Assembly: GCA_025362975.1 (NCBI GenBank)
Contig: JANYES010000013.1
Span: 1-64,000 of the forward strand
Source of the DNA: Alphaproteobacteria bacterium
GTDB taxonomy: Bacteria; Pseudomonadota; Alphaproteobacteria; Rickettsiales; SXRF01
DNA: 64,000 bases
Direction of reading: 5' to 3'
Of the stretch, positions 8,722 to 17,475 are shown one piece after another. Made by a program: the position numbers and the translations under genes. How positions within the stretch are numbered: position 1 is the stretch's first letter; every line of letters starts with the position of its first letter. The notes under the pieces were generated by a model. The model saw only the letters and a list, made by a program, of their open reading frames with translations, did not search any database and had not been told where the DNA came from.

Positions 8722-10902
8722 ATGGCTGACCTCCTGCTGGAACTGTTTTCCGAAGAAATCCCCGCCCGCATGCAGCTAGATGCGCAAGACCATCTTGCCG
8801 CGACACTGGAAGCAAAGCTCAAGGATATTTCGCCGAAGCTGAGCCTCGTCGCGTTTTCCACGCCGAGGCGCATCGCCGTCTGGGTCAAGGATTTACCCGT
8901 CGAGCAAGCTGCCAGCGAAACCGAAATCAAAGGCCCGAAGCTCGGCGCGCCGGACGCAGCCATACAGGGGTTCCTCAAGAAAAATAATCTCGTGCAAGCC
9001 GACCTTACCGAACGCGACGGCGTCTATTTCGCCGTGCTGAAAAAAGAAGGCCGCCAGACCGCCGATGCGCTGAAAACTATCATCGAAGACATGCTACACG
9101 CTTTCCCGTGGCCGAAATCCATGCGCTGGGGGTCGGGCGAACAGGCATGGGTGCGCCCGCTGCATTCCATTCTCTGCCTGTTCGATGGCAAGGTGATTCC
9201 GGTGAGCTTCGCGGGTATCAAAGCTGGCAATATCACGCGCGGCCACCGCTTCTTAGCCCCCGTCGCCCTTACCGTCAGCAACGCTGGCGACTACGAAGCC
9301 ACACTCGAAAAAACCCGCGTGTACCCCAACCGCGAGAAGCGCAAAGCCAACATCCTTGAGCAGCTGCAAAAGGCCGCCGATAGCGCCAAGCTCGTGCTGA
9401 AAAAAGACGATGGGCTGCTTTCCGAAGTCACCGGGCTAGTCGAATGGCCCGTCGTGCTCACCGGCTCGATTGATGCGAAATACATGGATTTGCCCAAGGA
9501 AGTGCTCGTCACCGAAATGCGCGCGCATCAGAAGTACTTCGCGCTCGAAAACGCCGACGGCACGCTATCGGACAAATTCCTTATCACCTCCAACATGGTA
9601 AGTACTGACCAGGGGCAGGCCATCATCGCCGGTAACGAACGCGTGCTTCGCGCGCGCCTCGCCGACGGCCGCTTCTTCTGGGACATGGACCGTAAAAAAC
9701 CGCTCACCGAATGGGCGCAAGGCCTGAAGGCCGTGACCTTCCACGCCAAGCTCGGCACGGTAGCCGATAAAGTAGATCGCATTGAAAAACGAGCACTCCA
9801 ACTCGCGCCTTACGCTAAGGCGGATACCAAACTCGTCGCCCAAGCCGCACGGCTTTGTAAGGCGGATTTAGTGACCGGCATGGTCGGCGAATTCCCAGAG
9901 CTTCAAGGTGTCATGGGGCGCTACTACGCAAAGGCACAAGGTGAAAATGAATCCGTTTATGATGCGATTCGCGATCATTATAAGCCGCAGGGGCCGACGG
10001 ATTCCGTGCCGACCAATGCAGTTTCAGCCTGCGTGGCCTTGGCCGATAAGCTCGATACGCTGGTATCGATGTTCGCCATCGGCGAAAAACCCACCGGCAG
10101 CAAAGACCCCTTCGCGCTGCGCCGCGCGGCGCTTGGCATCATCCGCATCATCCTTGATAACGAGCTGCGCCTGCCGCTTAAAACCCTGTTCGTCGTGCAG
10201 AACGCGCCCAGTATCGCGCTGCATAAGGCGCATGATAAGCTGGCCAAGCAAACGGAAGCCAGCCTTAAGGAAAAGCATCAGGTCGGTAAATATGTGGTGG
10301 TCAATGAATCAGCGAGTGAAGATATTTGCGATGTGGTACCAGAGAATCTGGCCGAAATTTTATATGATTTCTTCGTGGACCGTTTGAAAGTCCAGCTCAA
10401 GGAAAAGGGCATTCGCCACGATGTGATCAACGCAGTAATCGCCAATGGCGACGATGATTTTGTGCGCGTTGTGAAACGCGCGAAAGCCTTGCAAAACTTC
10501 CTTGGTAGCGAAGATGGAGCAAATCTTTTAACAGGCTATAAACGTGCTTCCAATATTCTAGTTATCGAAGAAAAAAAAGACAATCAGCGTTACCCAGGAG
10601 GCGTTGAACTTCTTCTCCTTCAAGAGATAGCAGAAAAAGCATTATTTGAAAAAATGTGTGATTTAGATATCCCTCTGGAAAAAGCACTGCAAAATGAAAT
10701 TTATGATCAAGCGGGCACATTACTTGCGACATTGCGACCTTATGTAGATCATTTTTTTGATTCGATTCTGGTAAATGCAGAAAACCGTGAAGTACGAAGC
10801 AATCGCCTTAATCTTTTAGCTCAAATCAAAAGACGATTAGATAGTATCGCCAATTTCGCCCTGATCGAAGGCGAAAGCAAAGAACATAAAAAAGCAGCCT
10901 GA
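8722..10902 (+). CDS. glyS: Glycyl-tRNA synthetase beta subunit
   Basis: LLLELFSEEIPARMQLDAQ...GLVEWPVVLTG...EMRAHQKYFAL...FWDMDRK; C-terminal DALR-like region. Confidence 0.97.
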   Translation: MADLLLELFSEEIPARMQLDAQDHLAATLEAKLKDISPKLSLVAFSTPRRIAVWVKDLPVEQAASETEIKGPKLGAPDAAIQGFLKKNNLVQADLTERDGVYFAVLKKEGRQTADALKTIIEDMLHAFPWPKSMRWGSGEQAWVRPLHSILCLFDGKVIPVSFAGIKAGNITRGHRFLAPVALTVSNAGDYEATLEKTRVYPNREKRKANILEQLQKAADSAKLVLKKDDGLLSEVTGLVEWPVVLTGSIDAKYMDLPKEVLVTEMRAHQKYFALENADGTLSDKFLITSNMVSTDQGQAIIAGNERVLRARLADGRFFWDMDRKKPLTEWAQGLKAVTFHAKLGTVADKVDRIEKRALQLAPYAKADTKLVAQAARLCKADLVTGMVGEFPELQGVMGRYYAKAQGENESVYDAIRDHYKPQGPTDSVPTNAVSACVALADKLDTLVSMFAIGEKPTGSKDPFALRRAALGIIRIILDNELRLPLKTLFVVQNAPSIALHKAHDKLAKQTEASLKEKHQVGKYVVVNESASEDICDVVPENLAEILYDFFVDRLKVQLKEKGIRHDVINAVIANGDDDFVRVVKRAKALQNFLGSEDGANLLTGYKRASNILVIEEKKDNQRYPGGVELLLLQEIAEKALFEKMCDLDIPLEKALQNEIYDQAGTLLATLRPYVDHFFDSILVNAENREVRSNRLNLLAQIKRRLDSIANFALIEGESKEHKKAA

Positions 10903-10923
10903 AAAAACTTAAACGAGGACAAC

Positions 10924-13581
10924 ATGACCAAGACCAACGCGCAACCTAAAGCCAGTATCAGCGACAAGCTCGTCTACACGTTTGGCGACGGCGCGGCTGA
11001 AGGCAAGGCTGACATGAAAAACTTGCTCGGCGGCAAGGGCGCGAATCTTGCGGAGATGTGCTCGCTGGGCCTGCCGGTGCCTCCGGGATTTACGATTACG
11101 ACGGATGTCTGCGTGTCTTACTACGCGAATGGCAAGCAATTGCCGGAACTGCTCACTAACCAGATCGAAGACGCCATCGCCTATATCGAAAGCAAGACCG
11201 GTGCGAAATTCGGCGACGGCAGCAACCCGTTGCTGGTGTCGGTGCGCTCGGGCGCGCGGGCGTCTATGCCGGGGATGATGGATACGGTGTTGAATCTGGG
11301 CCTCAACGACACGACGGTGCAGGCGCTGGCGAAAAAGACCGGCAATGAACGTTTTGCATATGATTCCTACCGCCGCTTTATCCAGATGTATTCAGACGTG
11401 GTGCTTGAACTCGACCATTACCATTTCGAAGAAATGCTGGAAGAAAAAAAACGCGACCGCGATATCGAACTCGATACCGATTTGAACGCGGAAGATTTGA
11501 AAGACCTCATCACCCAGTACAAGGACAAGGTGAAGCAGGAACTCGGCAAACCCTTCCCGGAATCGGTGCATGAACAGCTTTGGGGCGCGGTGATGGCGGT
11601 GTTCAATAGCTGGATGAACGACCGCGCGATTTATTATCGCCGCCTGCATGATATCCCGGAATCCTGGGGTACGGCGGTGACGGTGCAGTCGATGGTGTTC
11701 GGCAACATGGGCGACGATTGCGCGACCGGCGTGGCGTTTACCCGCAACCCGTCGACCGGCGAACATAAATATTACGGCGAATTCCTGATCAACGCACAAG
11801 GCGAAGACGTGGTGGCGGGTATTCGTACCCCACTGCCGCTCGACGATATGCCCAAATCCATGCCGGTGGTGTACAAGCAACTGACGGCGGTGTTCGATAA
11901 ACTCGAAGCGCATTACAAGGACATACAGGATATTGAATTCACCATCCAGAACGAAAAACTCTGGATGCTGCAAACCCGCAATGGCAAGCGCACCGCGGCG
12001 GCCGCGATTAAAATCGCCGTCGACATGGTAGGCGAAAAACTGATCGATAAAAAAGCGGCGATCAAACGCATCGACCCGCTGTCGCTCGACCAGCTGCTGC
12101 ATCCGACGCTCGACCCGAAAGCGCCGAAAACGATTTTGACCACGGGCCTTCCGGCGTCGCCGGGTGCGGCTTCGGGCAAAGTCGTGTTCACGGCGGAAGA
12201 CGCGGAAACGATGGCGCTGACGCATAAGGAAAAAGTCATCCTCGTTCGTATCGAAACCTCGCCGGAAGATATTCACGGCATGCACGCGGCGCAAGGCATT
12301 CTGACCGCACGAGGCGGCATGACCAGCCACGCGGCGGTGGTGGCTCGCGGCATGGGCAAGCCATGCGTGTCGGGCGCGGGCGAACTGCGCATCGATTATG
12401 CGGCCAAGACGCTGAAAGTCGGCGGTCATACGGTCAAGGAAGGCGACATCATGACCATCAACGGCTCAACCGGCGAAGTGATGCTCGGCGAAATCCCGAC
12501 CGTCCAGCCGAAGCTTTCGGACGATTTCGAAACGCTGATGGGATGGGCCGACGAAGTGCGCAAACTCAACGTGCGCGCCAATGCCGAAACCCCGCTGGAT
12601 GCGGCCGTGGCGCGCAAATTCGGCGCCGAAGGTATCGGGCTGTGCCGCACCGAACATATGTTCTTCGACGCGGAACGCATCATCGCCATGCGCGAAATGA
12701 TCGTCGCGGAAAAGGTTGAGGGCCGCAAAGCGGCGCTGGCCAAGCTGCTGCCGATGCAGCGCAACGATTTCATCGAGCTGTTCCGCATCATGTCGGGCCT
12801 GCCGGTGACCATCCGCCTGCTCGACCCGCCGCTGCATGAATTCCTGCCGCATACGGAAGAAGACATCAAACAGGTGGCCAAGGCCGCCGGGGTGAGCGTC
12901 GACGCGGTGCGCCACCGTGCGCATGAGTTGAAGGAACAGAACCCGATGTTAGGCCATCGCGGCTGCCGTCTGGGCATCACCTATCCGGAAATCTACGAGA
13001 TGCAGGCTCAGGCGATCTTCGAAGCCGCCGCTGCTATCATCAAAGAAGGCAAAGAAAACGTGATTCCTGAAATCATGGTGCCGCTGGTGATGATGCCTAA
13101 GGAGCTGGATATTTTAAAAGCCCTGATCGACAAAACCGCCGCTGACGTCATGAAGAAATCCGGTGTGACCATCACCTATAAGGTAGGTACGATGATCGAA
13201 TTGCCGCGCGCGGCTCTTCGCGCCAGTGAAATTGCAGAGTCGGCAGAATTCTTCAGTTTCGGCACCAACGATTTGACACAGACCACGCTCGGCATCTCGC
13301 GCGACGACTCCGCCTCGTTCATCGAGGTGTACAAGCAGCGCGGCATCGTGGAGCAGGACCCGTTCGTATCGCTCGATGTCATCGGCGTCGGCGAGCTGAT
13401 CCACATCGCCACCAAGCGTGGCCGCGCTACCCGCGCCGACCTTAAAATCGGCATTTGCGGCGAGCATGGCGGCGACCCGGCATCGATCCGTTTCTGCCAT
13501 GAGGCAGGACTGGATTACGTGTCGTGCTCCCCGTACCGCGTGCCGGTGGCACGTTTAGCGGCAGCTCAGGCGGCGATTTAA
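10924..13581 (+). CDS. ppdK: Pyruvate, phosphate dikinase
   Basis: 885 aa; LLGGKGANLAEMCSLGLPVPPGFTITT; catalytic His loop GGMTSHAAVVARGMGKPCVSG; C-terminal PEP-utiliser domain FGTNDLTQTTLG. Confidence 0.97.
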   Translation: MTKTNAQPKASISDKLVYTFGDGAAEGKADMKNLLGGKGANLAEMCSLGLPVPPGFTITTDVCVSYYANGKQLPELLTNQIEDAIAYIESKTGAKFGDGSNPLLVSVRSGARASMPGMMDTVLNLGLNDTTVQALAKKTGNERFAYDSYRRFIQMYSDVVLELDHYHFEEMLEEKKRDRDIELDTDLNAEDLKDLITQYKDKVKQELGKPFPESVHEQLWGAVMAVFNSWMNDRAIYYRRLHDIPESWGTAVTVQSMVFGNMGDDCATGVAFTRNPSTGEHKYYGEFLINAQGEDVVAGIRTPLPLDDMPKSMPVVYKQLTAVFDKLEAHYKDIQDIEFTIQNEKLWMLQTRNGKRTAAAAIKIAVDMVGEKLIDKKAAIKRIDPLSLDQLLHPTLDPKAPKTILTTGLPASPGAASGKVVFTAEDAETMALTHKEKVILVRIETSPEDIHGMHAAQGILTARGGMTSHAAVVARGMGKPCVSGAGELRIDYAAKTLKVGGHTVKEGDIMTINGSTGEVMLGEIPTVQPKLSDDFETLMGWADEVRKLNVRANAETPLDAAVARKFGAEGIGLCRTEHMFFDAERIIAMREMIVAEKVEGRKAALAKLLPMQRNDFIELFRIMSGLPVTIRLLDPPLHEFLPHTEEDIKQVAKAAGVSVDAVRHRAHELKEQNPMLGHRGCRLGITYPEIYEMQAQAIFEAAAAIIKEGKENVIPEIMVPLVMMPKELDILKALIDKTAADVMKKSGVTITYKVGTMIELPRAALRASEIAESAEFFSFGTNDLTQTTLGISRDDSASFIEVYKQRGIVEQDPFVSLDVIGVGELIHIATKRGRATRADLKIGICGEHGGDPASIRFCHEAGLDYVSCSPYRVPVARLAAAQAAI

Positions 13582-13714
13582 ACGATTATTTTTAAACCCC
13601 ACGGTTTCCGCCGATTGCGGCCTCTTGCCTGAAATCTTAATTTCGGTTATGATGGTGCTTGCGTATAAACGTTAATAGTTAATTTCTAACGCCAATAGGT
13701 AATTGGGAGATATT

Positions 13715-13906
13715 ATGCTTGATAAACAGTTTTTTAAAGGCGTTGTTGCACAGCTCGGCACCCTCAGCAAGGATGAGCGCGATAAACGAGTAGATAATTT
13801 AAAGAAACATCTGGATACGGAAATGAAGAAGCGCAACCTGAAGCCAAAAAAAAGCCATAACATACCCCTCACACCCATAAAGGATTTGCATTTGTTAACC
13901 ATTTGA
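13715..13906 (+). CDS. Small hypothetical protein
   Basis: MLDKQFFKGVVAQLGTLSKDERDKRVDNLKKHLDTEMKKRNLKPKK...; GGGAGA upstream of the ATG at 13715; no family recognised. Confidence 0.45.
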   Translation: MLDKQFFKGVVAQLGTLSKDERDKRVDNLKKHLDTEMKKRNLKPKKSHNIPLTPIKDLHLLTI

Positions 13907-13946
13907 CTCACTCTGGGCGTCCTTTAAGCGATAGGACCGCGCGCCC

Positions 13947-16900
13947 ATGATGGATGACGAAAACCTCAGAGAACCACCAGCCACGAAGGCCCCTAAAGCC
14001 TGGCCCGAAGGCATGCCGGACGGCCCGTTGAAGGACATGCTGGTCAAAGGCATCGCCAAAACGCTCGCCGCAGGCAAGATCAAGGACCGCGCGGAGCTGG
14101 ACGAAGTCATCGCGCGCATGGGCGTATTGATCGCTCCGGAAAAAAAACGAGGCTTCCGCGAGAAACCCGCTCCCAAGCCTAAGCTTACGCTTGAAACATG
14201 GAACGAAGGCCGCCCCGGTATGTACCCGGTTGACGCGTATGCTGTCGGCATCCTGCTCGGCTATGGAAGCAATGAGCTGGCCGATTTCTTAAAGCTCGCC
14301 GTCAATGATTATTCCCGCCGCGCGACCACCACCTACAACAACCGCTACACGCCGCAGGAACTCCCCACCGAACGCGGCATGCGCGACACGGTGAACGGCG
14401 CGCTCGTCTTCGTCAAAATGGAAAACCGCCAGCACGGCGATGCCGCGTTTGAAGTGGAAGATGACGACGATCTGCGCCCAACGCGCTATACAAAAAAAAC
14501 TACACCGCCCGCGACGCAAGCCTCCGTCGAAGAGGTGATGAAACCGCGCCGCACCCCGCTGCCGTTCCAGGAACTACCATCCCCTGTTCAGGAGCAGCCC
14601 AAACCCGTTAAACCGAAAGCGCCGCCCGTACCGCGTGCGCCCAAAAGCGCGCCGCTGGCCAATATCCCGCCAGTCATCCGCGAAGTGCGGCCCCCGGCGG
14701 CGCCGGATTACGATACTACCAAACCGTGGGCCTATGAATCCGTCACCACGCGCCAGCGGGTGCTCGACGAACTGGAACAAGCCCGCGAGAGCCTGCAAGC
14801 CGCCCATGACGACCAGAAAAGCGCACGCTCCTTCGCCTTCAAAAATGATTACGCCCAGAGCCTGATCCGAGAGATGGAAGTCCGCTACCGCGCCGTGCCG
14901 CCGGTCGTAGAAGCATTGCAGCTGCTGCGCCACAGGCAAGGCGCTGGGTACAACATCCAGATTCGCCGTATCAAGGATGAATACGATTATATCGCCCCGC
15001 CGCCGGAATCCGTCAAACCCGCGACCCGCGCTGTCGAAATTGGCACCAGATGGAGCTATGACGACGTCATGCCGCGCGAGCTGGTCGTTTACCAGCTTGA
15101 ATACGCTTACGACAAAGTTCAGGCGGCCATCATCGCCGAAAACAATGCCTCCAGCGGCGATTACGCCATCCGTAAAGCCAACGAAGAAGCCATTGGTTTT
15201 ATCTTGCAGGTCGAAACCAACGCTCGCCCTATCCCGAAGGTAATGGAAGCGCTGCAATCGCTGCGTCAACGCCATTTCGGGCAATTTACCGCCCTCCTCG
15301 CCGAAATTCGCGGCGATAAGCAAACCGTGATTAGCCCGCCTGAACCGGAAGCGCCGGTGACATATCAAGCGGAAGCCGTGCTTGCTACAGCCGAAGCTGC
15401 TGGCATGCACGCACCTGCCGCTATTGTTGAAGCGCAAACACCGGCTGCAACTGCCGTGTATGAGTCGGAAGCTGCACTGCATGTCGTTGAAACGCCTGCG
15501 GTGGTGTCTACCTTGCGGGTGAGCGATGAAACGGGCATGGAAAAACCTGCGGCTGACATCGAAGCAGCACCGGTGCATGCGTCCGCCGATGAAGAAACGA
15601 TAGCAGCGGAAGCAACCGTGTTCAAAGTAGCGCCGAGGGTGCGCAAACCTAAAGCACAGACTGTTGAACCTGCACATGATGATACGCCTAACCTGACCAT
15701 CACCCCGCCGGTGGCGGTTGATCTGGTAGCGGCGACGTCGCAGATCAAGCCGGCACGTGTCAACAAGCGCAAAGCACACGGGATTGAACCGGCCGTGGTT
15801 TCGCCGCAGACGAAAGCGGCGCTCGACCATTGTTTCGCCGACGAAAATCCAAGCATCGACACGGGCGCGATGGAAGTGGAACGCGCTGTCGAAGTCGGCA
15901 AATTCTTCAAGGCGCTGCGTGTCGCGCGCGGGCAAGACAGCTATATCGAACTGGCCCGCACCCTTGCGCAGCATAATGCCGGCTATGCGTCCGAGGAATT
16001 CGACAATCTCATCAGCGCCATGAGCATCAGCGAACGCGAACTCGGCGAACCGCTGAGCGACGCCGCGCGCAACCGCACCTACCGCAAGCACACCAACCCC
16101 GAACTAGCCCAGGCCATCGCCGATTATGCCTACCCGCCCGAAGCCGAACAACGTTCCGGCGCCAACAAACGCTGCGTTGAATTCCTGAGCTCGAAAATTT
16201 ACGTGACACGCAAAGCGAAATACCGCTCTAACATGGTGCGTGAATCCGAAGGTGAGGAAATCGGCGTCAACGCCAGCGGTTTCAAGCCCGCTGCGATTGG
16301 CAAATTCCGTAAACCCGGTGGTGTGGCCGACCTACTCGCCGATGCGTACACCGCGCGCGACGCCATGAACGGTTTCGACCCGGCGCAGGCCGAGAAAATC
16401 AGCATCGACCTGTACAAAGCGCTGACCGTGCAACTGAGCAACGGCGACCTCGAACGCGCCTCCGTCGGCACGCTTAACGGCGAAGAAACCTCCCTGAATA
16501 GCGCCACTATTTCGCGCTGGCGCACAGGCCGTAAGGAAGGCGATGTCAAAATCCTCGTTGAAGTCGACCATGACAAGCTGCTGACGGTGTGCGACGCGCT
16601 GGCGCATTCCATCGCGCCCGATGCGGCGACGGCGGAAAAACTAGCCAACCTCATGGCGGGCGTGCCGTGGGAAGGCAAAAAAACCAACGCGCAGATCGTC
16701 GATTATGCAGTTGAACATAAACTGGATGGCGCGGCACTGCTCCAGCTCCAGCGCCGCCAGCTGCGCATGAAAAACTCCGAGCATAGCAAATATCTGGGCA
16801 TCGACGCCACGCGCTATTACGAAATCATCAATCCCGATTCTAAAAAAACCGCCAAAACCTTATCTATCGGTGATTTCGAACGGCTGGTCGAGCGGCAGGG

Positions 16901-17402
16901 CCTGAACGACGAAACCAATGCCGCGCTGCCGGATCTGAAGCGCCATGCGCAGTACCGCAAACTGATCCTGCATAAGCCGATAGACGATTTCGATGCCGGG
17001 CAGCAAGAACTTATAAGCTACTGCAAGCAGGCAGCCACGCTACCGCCAACGCAACTGCTCACCGGCCTGCTCAAAAAACTCCATGAACTGCACGGCACGC
17101 GCAACGCCGACGATCTCGCCGAAGCCATCGGCAGCTATGAAGAACAGCGCAATGGTGCGCGCGCCCCCCATCAGCAGCGCCAGCTTAAGCTCGATATTCG
17201 CAAGGCGATCGACGGTGAGCCGGTCATAATCCATGACGATTTGCTGGCGTGGGTCGCCGGTTTCGCCCTGCCCGGGCGCGAGCACGAAACGGCCCGCCAG
17301 CCATTGCTCAAAGCGCTCACCGGGCGGCACAGCGCGGTATCAAAAACCGGCGCGTACACCGACCTTGTAGCCAAAAAATCCGCCGCTTCCAGCCTAGCTT
17401 GA
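13947..17402 (+). CDS. Large hypothetical protein with an internal duplicated domain, a low-complexity linker and HTH-like C-terminal segments
   Basis: 1151-aa uninterrupted ORF with GC-rich core-like codon usage; two ~90-aa repeats; Pro/Ala/Glu/Val-rich linker; ATISRWRTGRKEGD resembles an XRE/Cro recognition helix. Confidence 0.85.
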   Translation: MMDDENLREPPATKAPKAWPEGMPDGPLKDMLVKGIAKTLAAGKIKDRAELDEVIARMGVLIAPEKKRGFREKPAPKPKLTLETWNEGRPGMYPVDAYAVGILLGYGSNELADFLKLAVNDYSRRATTTYNNRYTPQELPTERGMRDTVNGALVFVKMENRQHGDAAFEVEDDDDLRPTRYTKKTTPPATQASVEEVMKPRRTPLPFQELPSPVQEQPKPVKPKAPPVPRAPKSAPLANIPPVIREVRPPAAPDYDTTKPWAYESVTTRQRVLDELEQARESLQAAHDDQKSARSFAFKNDYAQSLIREMEVRYRAVPPVVEALQLLRHRQGAGYNIQIRRIKDEYDYIAPPPESVKPATRAVEIGTRWSYDDVMPRELVVYQLEYAYDKVQAAIIAENNASSGDYAIRKANEEAIGFILQVETNARPIPKVMEALQSLRQRHFGQFTALLAEIRGDKQTVISPPEPEAPVTYQAEAVLATAEAAGMHAPAAIVEAQTPAATAVYESEAALHVVETPAVVSTLRVSDETGMEKPAADIEAAPVHASADEETIAAEATVFKVAPRVRKPKAQTVEPAHDDTPNLTITPPVAVDLVAATSQIKPARVNKRKAHGIEPAVVSPQTKAALDHCFADENPSIDTGAMEVERAVEVGKFFKALRVARGQDSYIELARTLAQHNAGYASEEFDNLISAMSISERELGEPLSDAARNRTYRKHTNPELAQAIADYAYPPEAEQRSGANKRCVEFLSSKIYVTRKAKYRSNMVRESEGEEIGVNASGFKPAAIGKFRKPGGVADLLADAYTARDAMNGFDPAQAEKISIDLYKALTVQLSNGDLERASVGTLNGEETSLNSATISRWRTGRKEGDVKILVEVDHDKLLTVCDALAHSIAPDAATAEKLANLMAGVPWEGKKTNAQIVDYAVEHKLDGAALLQLQRRQLRMKNSEHSKYLGIDATRYYEIINPDSKKTAKTLSIGDFERLVERQGLNDETNAALPDLKRHAQYRKLILHKPIDDFDAGQQELISYCKQAATLPPTQLLTGLLKKLHELHGTRNADDLAEAIGSYEEQRNGARAPHQQRQLKLDIRKAIDGEPVIIHDDLLAWVAGFALPGREHETARQPLLKALTGRHSAVSKTGAYTDLVAKKSAASSLA
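14721..15317 (+). repeat. Duplicated ~90-aa coding domain inside the 1151-aa protein
   Basis: Unit 1 (14721-14981) KPWAYESVTTRQRVLDELEQARESLQAA...VPPVVEALQLLRHRQ...RRIKDE; unit 2 (15045-15317) TRWSYDDVMPRELVVYQLEYAYDKVQAA...IPKVMEALQSLRQRH...LAEIRGD. Confidence 0.75.
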
Positions 17403-17475
17403 TATTTTTTTCAACCTATACTTTTGCCCCCGGAACCGATATGCAGGAGTGACATATCATCAGGGCAGGGAGTTC

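Noticed and set aside
11392-12429. 345-aa antisense ORF over ppdK
   Set aside because: Overlaps a clear ppdK; Arg/His/Phe-rich antisense artefact.
14574-16091. 505-aa antisense ORF opposite the 1151-aa protein
   Set aside because: Composition is that of an antisense shadow (RFR/CF/RRR-rich). The plus-strand ORF is longer, has an internal domain duplication and fits the surrounding gene direction.
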